Part shown: positions 46,116 to 55,540 of the stretch, one piece after another
How the letters are laid out: every line of letters starts with the position of its first letter
Position numbering within the stretch: position 1 is the stretch's first letter
From: Filimonas zeae
Lineage (GTDB): Bacteria; Bacteroidota; Bacteroidia; Chitinophagales; Chitinophagaceae
Assembly (NCBI RefSeq): GCF_014641615.1
Contig: NZ_BMIB01000003.1
Location: 868,001 to 932,000, forward strand
DNA: 64,000 nt
Reading direction: 5' to 3'
Program-made: the position numbers and the translations under genes
The notes under the pieces: model-generated
Told to the model about the DNA's origin: nothing
Databases searched by the model: none
The model's input: the letters and a program-made list of their open reading frames with translations, nothing else

Positions 46116-47189
46116 ATGAGCGGAAAAAGAGCAACGATTTACCATATTGCAGAAGAACTGGGCATGAGTGCCAGCTACGTGTCGCGGGCATTGAACGATC
46201 ATCCGCTGGTAAGTGTAAGTGTAAGGGAAAAGGTGAAAAAGAAAGCGGCAGAACTCAATTACCGCCACAACAGCCATGCCGCCAACCTGCGCCAGGGCTC
46301 CTCCAAAACCATGGGTGTTATTATTCCGCACATTACCCAAAGCTTTTTCAGCGAGGCCATTGCAGGTATTGAAGAAGCCTGTTTTGCCAACAACTATAGC
46401 CTTATTATTTGCCAGAGCCACGAATCGTTTGCGCAGGAGCGCAAGGCGGTGGATACACTGATACGCCAGAATGTGGATTGCATTCTTATTTCCGTTTCGG
46501 AAGAAACCCAGAGCAGCGAACACCTGGATGCGGCGCGGGAAAGTGGCATAGAGATTATTCAGTTCGATCGGTATCTGGATAAAACACCCGGCTACAAAGT
46601 AATCAGCGATAACGCAGAGGCGGCTTACACGGCGGTGAAACACCTGATAAGCGAAAAGTATAAGAAGATTGCCTTTATTGGCGGCCCCTGGCACCTGCCG
46701 GTGTTTAAAGACCGGAAAGATGGCTATATAAAAGGGATTAAAGAGGCCAAACTGAGCATTCCTTTCAACTACGTGGTGGAAAACGCCCTCAGCCGCGAGC
46801 TGACGGTACAGGCCGCTACAGAACTGCTGAGCGAGAAAGATCGCCCGGATGCGATTATGACCGTATCAGATATGCAGGCCCTGGCCGTATTACAACTGGC
46901 AGAAAGCATGAACATAGAAGTGCCGCAACAGCTGGCCATACTGGGTTTTGCCAATGAAAGTTTTACGGAACTGCTGCGCCCTACGTTAACCACTGTTGAC
47001 CAGCAAAGCAAAGAGCTGGGTAAGCAGGCGGCCAACCTATACTTTAGCAAAGCTGCCGGTGGCAATACAGAGGTGGTGGCAGATGAAAAGCTGGTGATAA
47101 AAAGCAACATTATTATACGCCAGAGTACCCGCCGCAAACCCGCTGCCGCTGCCAGAAGCAGCAGCAAAAAGTCGGCAGCCAAAGCCTGA
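46116..47189 (+). CDS. LacI-family regulator with basic C-terminal tail
   Basis: A 357-residue regulator. The N-terminal LacI-type helix-turn-helix reads ATIYHIAEELGMSASYVSRALN (split, residues about 6-27), with hinge helix NSHAANLRQG. The sugar-binding periplasmic-binding-protein-like domain spans about 62-335 (TMGVIIPHITQSFF, IIQFDRY, LAILGFANE). The last 20 residues are a low-complexity basic tail (RRKPAAAARSSSKKSAAKA), which is unusual for the family. It is convergent with the hybrid sensor gene (26 bp between stops). The ligand is probably a sugar; targets are unknown. Confidence 0.93.
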   Translation: MSGKRATIYHIAEELGMSASYVSRALNDHPLVSVSVREKVKKKAAELNYRHNSHAANLRQGSSKTMGVIIPHITQSFFSEAIAGIEEACFANNYSLIICQSHESFAQERKAVDTLIRQNVDCILISVSEETQSSEHLDAARESGIEIIQFDRYLDKTPGYKVISDNAEAAYTAVKHLISEKYKKIAFIGGPWHLPVFKDRKDGYIKGIKEAKLSIPFNYVVENALSRELTVQAATELLSEKDRPDAIMTVSDMQALAVLQLAESMNIEVPQQLAILGFANESFTELLRPTLTTVDQQSKELGKQAANLYFSKAAGGNTEVVADEKLVIKSNIIIRQSTRRKPAAAARSSSKKSAAKA

Positions 47190-47214
47190 TCCAACCCGCT
47201 TATACCCACACCCG

Positions 47215-50200
47215 TTATGCGGAGTGGGCAGCCTGTTTGCGTTTCTGCTGCAGGTATTCCGATGGCTGTATTTTAAACCGCGCTTTAAATGCCCTTGTAA
47301 AATAGTTGGGCGTGGTAAAGCCGGTGGAGTAAGCAATCTGCGCTATGTTCATATCGCTTTTTTCCAGCAGCACAGCGGCCTTATCCAGTTTTACATTGCG
47401 TATATATTCCACCGGTGAGTTGCCGGTGAGTTCCATCATTTTACTGTACAGCGTGCTTCTGCTGAGGCCCAGGTGTTTGCTCAGCGCTTCTACGGATAGG
47501 GCGGTATCGTTCAGGTTCTCTTCTATATACAACTGCACCCTTTGCAAAAAGCCTGCATCGTCTGAGCTTATTTCCACTTCCGGCCCGGTTACTTTTATCT
47601 GTTTGGTAAAAGTATCTTTCAGGCGGCGGCTCATCTGCAGCTGGTTGTGTATGCGGGCATGCAACAGCTCCACATTAAACGGTTTGGTAAGGTAATCGCT
47701 GGCGCCGGTTTCCAGGCCCTTCAGCTCGTTTTCCTCACCGGGCAGGGCGGTAAGCAGTATTACGGGTATATGCGTGGTGCGTTTATCGCCCCGTATTTTA
47801 CGGCTCAGCTGCAGGCCATCCATTACAGGCATATTAATATCACTTACTATCAGCTGCGGGTGTTGGGCCAGCGCTTTCTGCCAGCCCTCTTTACCATTGG
47901 CAGCTTCTATTACATGGTAGCTGCTGCGCAGGTTATCTTTCAAGTAAAAACGGAAATCGTCATTATCCTCTACCAGCAGCAGGGTAACCTTCTCTCCTGC
48001 TTCATGCGGCTGTTCTGTGGCAGTGGCAGGTTCTGCCGGCAGTGCTTCTGCTTCGGGTAAGGCGGGCTGCTCCGGCGTGGCTGCAAACAGCGGCTGCGTT
48101 ACGGCAAAAGGCAGTTGTATGGTAAACGTGGTGCCTGCACCGGGTGTGCTGTTAACGGCAATGGTGCCACCGTGCATCTGCACAAACTCTTTGGTAATGG
48201 AAAGGCCTATGCCGCTGCCCTGGCTAAGGATGGCGGTGGCGGTATTGCTTTGAAAATAGCGTTCAAATATGCGCTCCTGCTTTTCTTCTGCAATGCCAAT
48301 ACCCGTATCAGTTACCTGCAGGGTAAGCCAGGTGGTAGTGCCGGTATCGGTTGCCTGTTCAGTAGCCTGTACGCTCAGTTGTATAGTGCCGGCTGCCTGG
48401 GTAAACTTAAAGGCGTTGGAAAGCAGGTTGAAAAGAATGCGCTCCAGTTTATTATGATCGAACGCTACAAACAATGCCGGTACATCGCAATGCAGCTGGT
48501 AGCGGATTTTTTTGCGCGTGGCCATATCGGTAAAAGAATCAAACACCTCGCGCACAAAGCCGATGATTTCTCCGGGCAGGGCATGCAGGGTAAGCTCCTG
48601 CTCCTCCAGGCGGCGAAAGTCCAGCAGTTGGTTTACCAGGTTGAGCAAACGGCGGGCGTTGCGTTTAATCATGCCCAGCTGACCGGCGGCTGCTTCATCC
48701 TGTTTTTTACCAAGCAGATTGTCTACCGGCCCCATAATCAACGAGATAGGTGTGCGGAACTCATGGCTCAGGTTGGTTAAAAACTTAATCTTCAGCTGAT
48801 CCAGCTCGCGGGCTACCTCCGCCTCTTTCCGCTCCTGTTCCAGCTGCTGGCGGGCCAGCAGTTTCTCCTGTTCGGCCGCAAACTTCCGGTGCATTTTATT
48901 CAGTGTGCGGTAGCGGCTATACAGCAGTATGCCGGCTATCAGCGCCGCATACAGCAGCCAGGCATACCCGGTACGCCAGAACGGCGGGGCAATATGTATG
49001 CGTACGGTGGCCCCGGTGGCATTCCATACGCCATCGTTGTTACAGGCTTTTACATGAAACACATAATCGCCGGGATCAATATTGGTATAAAAAGCGGTCT
49101 GGCCCGCACCGGCATCTATCCAGTCTTTATCAAACCCTTCCAGGCGGTAGGCGTAGCGGTTTTGCTCCGGCGAGGTATAGTCCAGCGCGGCAAAGCCGAG
49201 TGAAAAGTTTTGTCCGTACCGCAGGCGTATATGGCTGGTGGTGGATATATGCTCCTGTATAGGCCCTTTGTCGGATGGGGTGATGGTTTGGTTGGCCACA
49301 TGCAGATCGGTCAATACCACGGAAGGTACGTTGTGGTTTTGCCGGAGGTTGCCGGGGTAAAAGGAGTTAAAGCCATCCAGCCCGCCAAAGAATATCTCGC
49401 CATCTGCCAGGCGTATGCCCGAGCGCATGACAAAGTTGTTGTTTTGCACGCCGTTGTAATGCATGTAATTGGTAAAACGGCCGGTAACGGTATTGAAGCT
49501 GCTGATGCCGTTGTTGGTGCTTACCCACAGCAGGTTATTTTCCGCCTCAATAATATCGTGTACCACGGTATTGGCCATTCCCTGCTTTTCGTTCCAGGTA
49601 ATAAACCGGCGGGTAACGGTATCAAAACGGCTTAACCCGTTGCCGGTGCCTACCCACAGGCTGCCTTTGCTATCGTACAGCATACACCGCACATCGGCCG
49701 AGGGCAGATCGCTGTTGCTGCTGTTATATAAATCGCATTTGCCGGTAGCGGGGTTCAGTTTTACCAGGCCGGTACCGCAGCTGCCCATCCATATATGCCC
49801 CTGCCAGTCTTCCTCAATACCGCGTATATAACCGTTCAGCGGCAGAAAGCGCTCTGCTGTTCCTTTGGGTTTGCTGGTATAGCGGTACACCATGGTGCGG
49901 GTGCGGGTATCGTACACATCTGCCCCGCCGCCGTTGGTGCCTATCCACAGCCAGCCGCGGCTATCGGCCCGCAGCGAGAATATATCATCACAGCTGAGGG
50001 CGTTTTTACCGTTGCCTTTGCTGAAATGCTCACTGCTGCCGGTGGCGGGGTTATAACGGAACAGTCCTTTACTAAACGTGCCCAGCCACAGCGCACCGCC
50101 CGCTTCTTTTTCCATGGTTAAAATGGGCAGCTTATCGCTCAGGCCCGTGCTGCCGCCGTTGATATGGGTAAACAGTCCCGTTTTGCGGTGGTACAGGTTC

Positions 50201-51369
50201 AGCCCGCCGCCATCGGTACCTACAAACACATCGCCATCGGGGGCAGCTTCAAAAGAGGTAACCAGCGGGGCGCTGAGGCCCTGCGCATCAAACACATTGC
50301 TGCGGCGCAGCTGAAACAGGTTCAGGTTTTTATCGTATTTGCTGATGCCACCCAGGTAGCAGCCCAGCCAGTAAATGCCCTGCCTGTCAATATACACTGC
50401 CCGTATGGCTTTGTTACTGAGGCTGTACACATTGCGCACATCGGGTACCAGGCGGCGCATATGGCCGGTGGCGGATTGCAGTATGGTAAGGCCGTTTTCG
50501 GTGCCCATCCATATATCGCCGTTAGGGTCGGCCCCCATGGTGTATACAATATTGCAGTCCGGCGCGCCGGGAATATGCTGACGGTAATTAATAAAGCTAT
50601 CGCGTTGCGGCACCAGCATGCCGGCACCAGCATCGGTACCTACCCACAGGCGGCCGTTGTTATCCTGCGCCATGCAATGGATTTTATCGCTGATAAGGCT
50701 GCCCGGCCGGTTGGCATTATGCGCAAAACGCTGAAAGCGGTTTTGCTGCCGGTGGTACAGGTACAGGCCGTGGTTGGTGCCTATCCACATGCGTTTCTGC
50801 TGGTCTTCCAGTACACTCACCACCAGTTTTTCTGCCGGGGTGGTGCCCTCCAGGGTAACCAGGGGCAGCGTGGTTACGGTGCGCGCAGCAGGATCCATCA
50901 GGTGAAGGCCGGAGAAATTAGCTACCCATATTTTGCCGGTATAATCATCGCACAGGCTTTTGATGCAGTTGTCCAGCGCTGCATCTGCCCCGCGGAAGCT
51001 TTTTACCGATACAAACACATCCTTTTTCCGGTTATACATACTTACCGAGCCGCGGCCGCTGCCTACCCACAGGTTGCCCGCCCTATCCTCAAACAAACAG
51101 GTAATATTATTATCCGGCAGGCTGGTGGTATCGCCCGCTTTATGCCGGTATACGGTAAACCGGGTGCCATCGAACCGGTTAAGGCCATCGTCGGTGGCAA
51201 ACCACATCCAGCCGTATCTGTCTTTTAAAATAGCGTTTACAGTATTGTAACTCAACCCGTTTTGAGCGGTAAGTGAAGTGAAATTGATGGGGTTTTCCTG
51301 TGCCTTTGCCCTGGTAGTCGTGGTGATTACCAGCAGACAGAGCAGAAAACGGATAAGATATACGCGCAT
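47215..51369 (-). CDS. hybrid two-component system regulator (HTCS) with AraC output
   Basis: A 1384-residue one-protein signalling system. The ATG at 51369 is chosen over a TTG two codons upstream. It has a signal peptide (1-24), propeller repeats (GWMWFATDDGLNRFDGT and many WIGTNGG-type units) to about 690, a Y_Y_Y domain (YAYRLEGFDKDWI) and a transmembrane helix near 797-821. The HisKA domain carries His869 in NLSHEFRTP; an HATPase domain (SGIGLSITKEF) and a receiver with Asp1177 (LIVSDINMPVMDG) follow. The C-terminal AraC-type DNA-binding domain includes IAQIAYSTGFTTPNYFTRAFK. HTCS proteins activate polysaccharide utilisation genes, here plausibly the adjacent GH43/GH30 cluster. Confidence 0.95.
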   Translation of the reverse strand: MRVYLIRFLLCLLVITTTTRAKAQENPINFTSLTAQNGLSYNTVNAILKDRYGWMWFATDDGLNRFDGTRFTVYRHKAGDTTSLPDNNITCLFEDRAGNLWVGSGRGSVSMYNRKKDVFVSVKSFRGADAALDNCIKSLCDDYTGKIWVANFSGLHLMDPAARTVTTLPLVTLEGTTPAEKLVVSVLEDQQKRMWIGTNHGLYLYHRQQNRFQRFAHNANRPGSLISDKIHCMAQDNNGRLWVGTDAGAGMLVPQRDSFINYRQHIPGAPDCNIVYTMGADPNGDIWMGTENGLTILQSATGHMRRLVPDVRNVYSLSNKAIRAVYIDRQGIYWLGCYLGGISKYDKNLNLFQLRRSNVFDAQGLSAPLVTSFEAAPDGDVFVGTDGGGLNLYHRKTGLFTHINGGSTGLSDKLPILTMEKEAGGALWLGTFSKGLFRYNPATGSSEHFSKGNGKNALSCDDIFSLRADSRGWLWIGTNGGGADVYDTRTRTMVYRYTSKPKGTAERFLPLNGYIRGIEEDWQGHIWMGSCGTGLVKLNPATGKCDLYNSSNSDLPSADVRCMLYDSKGSLWVGTGNGLSRFDTVTRRFITWNEKQGMANTVVHDIIEAENNLLWVSTNNGISSFNTVTGRFTNYMHYNGVQNNNFVMRSGIRLADGEIFFGGLDGFNSFYPGNLRQNHNVPSVVLTDLHVANQTITPSDKGPIQEHISTTSHIRLRYGQNFSLGFAALDYTSPEQNRYAYRLEGFDKDWIDAGAGQTAFYTNIDPGDYVFHVKACNNDGVWNATGATVRIHIAPPFWRTGYAWLLYAALIAGILLYSRYRTLNKMHRKFAAEQEKLLARQQLEQERKEAEVARELDQLKIKFLTNLSHEFRTPISLIMGPVDNLLGKKQDEAAAGQLGMIKRNARRLLNLVNQLLDFRRLEEQELTLHALPGEIIGFVREVFDSFTDMATRKKIRYQLHCDVPALFVAFDHNKLERILFNLLSNAFKFTQAAGTIQLSVQATEQATDTGTTTWLTLQVTDTGIGIAEEKQERIFERYFQSNTATAILSQGSGIGLSITKEFVQMHGGTIAVNSTPGAGTTFTIQLPFAVTQPLFAATPEQPALPEAEALPAEPATATEQPHEAGEKVTLLLVEDNDDFRFYLKDNLRSSYHVIEAANGKEGWQKALAQHPQLIVSDINMPVMDGLQLSRKIRGDKRTTHIPVILLTALPGEENELKGLETGASDYLTKPFNVELLHARIHNQLQMSRRLKDTFTKQIKVTGPEVEISSDDAGFLQRVQLYIEENLNDTALSVEALSKHLGLSRSTLYSKMMELTGNSPVEYIRNVKLDKAAVLLEKSDMNIAQIAYSTGFTTPNYFTRAFKARFKIQPSEYLQQKRKQAAHSA

Positions 51370-51496
51370 AAGCAATCATTAAGTACACCAAAAGTCTGTA
51401 TGAATGTACGGTAATTTGGAGAAACGCGAAAGGCTGTTTGGCAGGCCGACGGTGGCTGCCCACCGGCAAACCCATGTTTTTTAGCACGAAAAACGC

Positions 51497-51525
51497 TTGC
51501 ACAAATGTGCAAATTGAACATTTGT
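51497..51525. promoter_or_regulatory. nested inverted repeats between the HTCS and LacI genes
   Basis: ttgcaca and tgtgcaa form a perfect palindrome with a 2-nt spacer at 51497-51512. Overlapping it, acaaatgt (51501) and acatttgt (51518) form a second inverted repeat. The right part, aacatttgtgct, recurs at 57667-57678. This is a likely regulator-binding region in the shared 249-bp divergent promoter. Confidence 0.5.
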
Positions 51526-51585
51526 GCTACTTATTTCAACAAAGGGCGCATGCCTCCGGGGGCTGTTCGGCTAATTTTAGCGGGC

Positions 51586-51594
51586 AAACGATTG
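51586..51594 (+). promoter_or_regulatory. candidate LacI-type operator, aaacgattg
   Basis: It lies 25 bp upstream of the second LacI gene. The same word occurs at 57798-57806 upstream of GH30, and the close variant aatcgattg at 52850-52858 at the start of the third LacI gene. The central CG with flanking A/T fits LacI-family operators. Confidence 0.4.
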
Positions 51595-51618
51595 ACTATT
51601 TCTGTAATACATTAACGC

Positions 51619-52656
51619 ATGCTGATGAAAAAAGAAGCCATTACACCGGAGGTAACTATTTATGATATTGCCAGCCACCTGGGTATAGCCACCTCCACGG
51701 TAAGCCGTGGTTTACAGAACAACCCTATTATAAACAAGGCCACGCGCCAGAAAATAGCCGACGCTGCCGAAGCCCTGGGCTACCGGCGTAACAATTACGC
51801 GGTAAACCTGCGCACGCAGCGCACCCACACCATTGGGGTAATAGTACACGAACTGAAAAGCCATTTTATTACCTCGGTACTCGCCGGCATTGGCAATGTG
51901 GCGGCGGAAGCAGGGTACGATGTAATTATTGGTTACTCGGCCGAAAGTGCGGTAAAGGAAGCGGCCAACGCCCGCAACTTTTTTAATAAACGGGTAGATG
52001 GGGTAATTGCCTCTCTGGCTATGGATACCAAAGACCTCTCCCACTTTCAGCCGTTTCAGACCCGGAATATTCCGCTGGTGTTTTTTGACCGTACGGAAGA
52101 CCACCCCAACAGTACCATGGTGGTGATTGACAATACCCGCTGCGGTTACGAAGCTACCAGCCACCTGATAGCACGCGGTTGCCGCAACATTGCCCTGGTA
52201 ACCGGCAGCCTGAAAAGGAATGTATATGCACAACGCTACCAGGGGTACGTGCAGGCACTGCAGGAGAACGGCATGCGGGTAAACAACGACCTGATTGTGC
52301 TGAACGAGCTGGATGAGCAGGGGGGCCTGGAAGCAGCTAAAGCCATTTTGCGTATGAGCCCCCGCCCCGATGCGGTTTTTGTGACCAACGATTTTGCAGC
52401 CGCTATATGTATGCGGGCGCTGCAGGATGAAGGGCTGCGTGTGCCGGAAGATATAGCCATTGTAGGCTTTAACGATGATAATGTGTGCCGCCTGGTGCGC
52501 CCGCAGTTAACTACCATACAATACCCCGGTATTGAAATGGGACAGATTGCAGCACGTAACCTGATTGACCACCTGGAGGGTAATACCAGTATTACCAATG
52601 CCAGCCGTATTGTGGTGCGTTCGCAATTGATAATACGGGAGTCATCGTTGTTTTAG
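51619..52656 (+). CDS. LacI-family transcriptional regulator (first of a tandem pair)
   Basis: A 345-residue regulator. The helix-turn-helix VTIYDIASHLGIATSTVSRGL lies near residues 10-30, the hinge NNYAVNLRTQ at about 57-66, and the ligand-binding domain includes TIGVIVHELKSHFITSVLAGI (split), VFFDRTEDHPN and IAIVGFNDD. It is clearly paralogous to the next gene: long shared blocks include HELxSxFITSVLAGI and NKRVDGxIASL. It is divergent from the HTCS gene and followed by a terminator. Likely ligands are oligosaccharides or sugars released from hemicellulose (inferred from neighbours). Confidence 0.93.
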   Translation: MLMKKEAITPEVTIYDIASHLGIATSTVSRGLQNNPIINKATRQKIADAAEALGYRRNNYAVNLRTQRTHTIGVIVHELKSHFITSVLAGIGNVAAEAGYDVIIGYSAESAVKEAANARNFFNKRVDGVIASLAMDTKDLSHFQPFQTRNIPLVFFDRTEDHPNSTMVVIDNTRCGYEATSHLIARGCRNIALVTGSLKRNVYAQRYQGYVQALQENGMRVNNDLIVLNELDEQGGLEAAKAILRMSPRPDAVFVTNDFAAAICMRALQDEGLRVPEDIAIVGFNDDNVCRLVRPQLTTIQYPGIEMGQIAARNLIDHLEGNTSITNASRIVVRSQLIIRESSLF

Positions 52657-52680
52657 TCGGATATACTTGTTATAAAAAGA

Positions 52681-52707
52681 AAGGGGGTGAAGAATCACTC
52701 CCTTTTG
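52681..52707 (+). terminator. rho-independent terminator
   Basis: aagggggtga / tcactccctt hairpin (one G-U pair) with a short loop, followed by TTGT, 24 bp after the stop of the LacI gene at 51619. Confidence 0.65.
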
Positions 52708-52775
52708 TGTAACGGTTGCTTATATCTGCTTAAGTCCGGTCTGAGTGTACCGGGTCAACAGGTGTAAATTAGAAT

Positions 52776-52861
52776 ATTTCTGCATTCTTTCAATCGATTT
52801 CAATAAAAATTGCAGAAATTCACATTGTTATATTCTGCTATAGCTATGTAATCGATTGTAT
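52776..52861. promoter_or_regulatory. paired aatcgatt palindromes, probable autoregulatory operators
   Basis: The palindrome aatcgatt occurs at 52792-52799 and again at 52850-52857, where it overlaps the start codon of the third LacI gene (tgtaatcgattgta). The upstream copy is framed by inverted arms atttctgca (52776) and tgcagaaat (52811). Two operators 58 bp apart would allow looping and repression of the LacI/GH43 operon. Confidence 0.55.
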
Positions 52862-53903
52862 GAAAAAAGGAAAAGAGACTACGATTTATGATATTGCCAG
52901 ACAACTGAACATCTCCGCTTCCACCGTTAGCCGTGCACTTCAGGATCATCCGGGGGTAAACAAGAAAACCAAGAAGATGATTGATGATTTTGTGGCGCAA
53001 ACCAGTTTTCGCACCAATCCTTTTGCCAGCAATCTGCGCAACAAACAAACCAAAACCATTGGTGTACTGGTACATGAATTGAACAGTAACTTTATTACCT
53101 CTGTACTGGCAGGCATAGAAAAAGTAACTGCATCTGAAGGTTTCGATATCATCATTGCCCACTCCTCTGAAAGTGGCACCCGCGAGGCGGCCAACGTTAA
53201 AAACCTGTTTAACAAACGGGTAGACGGGCTGATAGCCTCGCTGAGCTTTGATACCAGTAATCTGGAGCATTTTCAGCCTTTTTTTGACCGCGGTGTGCCG
53301 GTGTTGTTTTTCGACCGTGTGGAGCAGGACGGGCATAAAACCGTGGTGGTGATAGACAATGCCAAATGCGGTTATATAGCCACCCAACACCTGATTGAGC
53401 AGGGTTGCAAACGGATAGTGCATGTAACCTCCAGCCTCAACAGAAACGTGTACAGCCAGCGTTACAAAGGCTACCGCGATGCGCTGTTTGATAACGGACT
53501 GGCTTTTGAAGAAGACCTGCTGATAGTGGGCGACCTTACCCGCAAAGCCGGTGCAGAAGCCGCTCTGAAAATACTGAATATGAGCCCCATGCCCGATGGG
53601 GCCTTTATTACCAACGATTTTATGGCCGCCGTATGCATGCGTGCCCTGCGGGAGAAAGGGGTGGCCATACCCAACGACATTGCCATTGTAGGCTTTAACA
53701 ACGATGCCATTGGCGAACTGATTGAGCCTGCTTTAACTACCATTAATTATCCCGGTGAGGATATGGGCGAAATTGCCGCCCGCAACTTGATTAACCACAT
53801 AAAAGGCATTGGCAACCTGGAACAAACCAATACCATTATAGTGCGCTCGGGGCTGGTGGTACGCGGCTCCTCGGTACGCACTACACCACAGACACCTGAT
53901 TGA
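52860..53903 (+). CDS. LacI-family transcriptional regulator (second of the tandem pair)
   Basis: A 347-residue regulator with helix-turn-helix TTIYDIARQLNISASTVSRAL near residues 7-27, hinge NPFASNLRNKQT and a sugar-binding core domain (IGVLVHELNSNFITSV, VLFFDRVEQDG, IAIVGFNND). It is a close paralogue of the gene just upstream. Its own start codon lies inside a palindromic operator candidate, and it is 36 bp upstream of the GH43 gene on the same strand. It therefore probably controls itself and the glycosidase operon. Confidence 0.93.
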   Translation: MKKGKETTIYDIARQLNISASTVSRALQDHPGVNKKTKKMIDDFVAQTSFRTNPFASNLRNKQTKTIGVLVHELNSNFITSVLAGIEKVTASEGFDIIIAHSSESGTREAANVKNLFNKRVDGLIASLSFDTSNLEHFQPFFDRGVPVLFFDRVEQDGHKTVVVIDNAKCGYIATQHLIEQGCKRIVHVTSSLNRNVYSQRYKGYRDALFDNGLAFEEDLLIVGDLTRKAGAEAALKILNMSPMPDGAFITNDFMAAVCMRALREKGVAIPNDIAIVGFNNDAIGELIEPALTTINYPGEDMGEIAARNLINHIKGIGNLEQTNTIIVRSGLVVRGSSVRTTPQTPD

Positions 53904-53939
53904 ACCGGAAATATTTGAAAATTAATTACGCTTTACAAC

Positions 53940-55520
53940 ATGAAACGATTGTGTTCTTCATTAACCACCACCCTGTTACTGTTACTTTCTGCAACCGGCA
54001 CCACCGCACAAACCGCCACTAACCCGGTTATATTTGCGGATGTGCCTGATATGGCTATACTACGCAAAGGCAATACCTATTACATGAGCAGCACTACGAT
54101 GCATATGAGCCCGGGATTGCCCATTATGAAATCGAAAGATCTGATAAACTGGGAGCTGACCGGTTATGCCTACGATACCCTGAGCACGATTGACGAACTA
54201 ATGCTGAACAAAGGCAAAAGCGTATACGGCAAAGGCTCCTGGGCCAGCAGCCTGCGTTACCACAACGGCATGTACTACGTTACCACGTTTGCCAACCCAC
54301 CCAACAGAACCTACATTTATACCACAAAAGATATTGAAAAAGGGCCGTGGAAAGCCATTTCGTTTGCCCCCGCCCTGCACGATCACTCCCTGTTTTTTGA
54401 TGACGACGGACGCATTTACATGGTATACGGTAACGGCCGCCTGATGCTGGCCGAGCTGGAAGCAGACCTTTCCGGCGTTAAACCCAATACCACCCGCGTA
54501 CTGATAGAAAATGCCAGCGCCCCTGCCGGCCCCAATATTGGCCTGGGTGCAGAAGGTTCGCAGCTGTTTAAAGTAAATAACAAATATTACCTTTTCAATA
54601 TCACCTGGCCCAAAGGCGGTATGCGCACTGTGGTGGTACACCGGGCAGATGCCATTACCGGCCCTTATGAAGGCCGCGTGGCTTTTCAGGATAAGGGTGT
54701 GGCGCAGGGTGGCCTCATCAGCACCCCGGAGGGTAACTGGTACAGCTACCTGTTTCGCGATTATGGTGCGGTAGGCCGTATACCCTACCTGGTACCCGTT
54801 ACCTGGCAGGATGGATGGCCGGTGATTGGTGTAAATGGGAAAGTAACGGACAGCCTGCCGCTGCCCGCCTCCAGAGGTTATAACCCAGGTATTGTATGCA
54901 GCGATGAGTTTAACAATGGCAAGCGCCCGCTGGCACTGCCCTGGCAATGGAACCACAATCCGGATAACAGTTTATGGTCGCTCACGCAACGTAAAGGCTA
55001 TTTACGCCTTACCACCGGCCGTATTGATAGTACCTTGCTGCTGGCCCGTAATACCCTTACCCAGCGCACCTTTGGCCCTGAGTGCGCCGCTGTTACCGCA
55101 GTAGATGTAAGCAAGCTGAAAGCCGGTGACTGCGCAGGCCTTACGCTGCTGCAGAAGAACTATGGCTGGGTGGGTGTTAAAGTAGATGTTGATGGCAGCC
55201 GCCGTTTGGTAATGATGAATGCCGGCAACGGCAAACCGGAAGAAGCGGCCAGCGTACCTTTAAACCAACCCGTAGTATACCTGAAAGCTGCCTGCGATTT
55301 TAAAGAGAAAGCAGATAAAGGATATTTTTATTACAGCCTGGATGGCAACACCTGGCAGCCCATTGGCACACCCCTTACTATGGCGTATACCATTCCGCAT
55401 TTTATGGGTTACCGTTTTGGACTGTTTACCTACGCCACCAAAGAAGCGGGTGGCTATGCAGATTTTGATTATTACCGCATCAGCACCAGCAAAGACGGCA
55501 ATACCTTTAAAAAGCAATAA
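53940..55520 (+). CDS. glycoside hydrolase family 43 (beta-xylosidase/arabinofuranosidase type)
   Basis: A 526-residue secreted enzyme. The signal peptide ends TTAQ (about residue 24). The five-bladed propeller (about 28-310) has the three catalytic acids: base Asp37 (ADVPDMAI), pKa-modulating Asp149 (HDHSLFFDDDG) and acid Glu205 (LGAEGSQLF). A C-terminal beta sandwich (about 320-520) resembles the domain of GH43 subfamily 12-like enzymes. GH43 enzymes remove xylose or arabinose from hemicellulose; the exact substrate is not determined. It lies in the LacI-GH43-protease run and upstream of pentose-metabolism genes. Confidence 0.92.
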   Translation: MKRLCSSLTTTLLLLLSATGTTAQTATNPVIFADVPDMAILRKGNTYYMSSTTMHMSPGLPIMKSKDLINWELTGYAYDTLSTIDELMLNKGKSVYGKGSWASSLRYHNGMYYVTTFANPPNRTYIYTTKDIEKGPWKAISFAPALHDHSLFFDDDGRIYMVYGNGRLMLAELEADLSGVKPNTTRVLIENASAPAGPNIGLGAEGSQLFKVNNKYYLFNITWPKGGMRTVVVHRADAITGPYEGRVAFQDKGVAQGGLISTPEGNWYSYLFRDYGAVGRIPYLVPVTWQDGWPVIGVNGKVTDSLPLPASRGYNPGIVCSDEFNNGKRPLALPWQWNHNPDNSLWSLTQRKGYLRLTTGRIDSTLLLARNTLTQRTFGPECAAVTAVDVSKLKAGDCAGLTLLQKNYGWVGVKVDVDGSRRLVMMNAGNGKPEEAASVPLNQPVVYLKAACDFKEKADKGYFYYSLDGNTWQPIGTPLTMAYTIPHFMGYRFGLFTYATKEAGGYADFDYYRISTSKDGNTFKKQ

Positions 55521-55540
55521 CAGGCCCGTTGATCCGCGCT

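Noticed and set aside
51541..51585. Palindrome gctaattttagc as an operator
   Set aside because: Short A/T-rich palindromes of this size are expected by chance and it does not recur near related genes.
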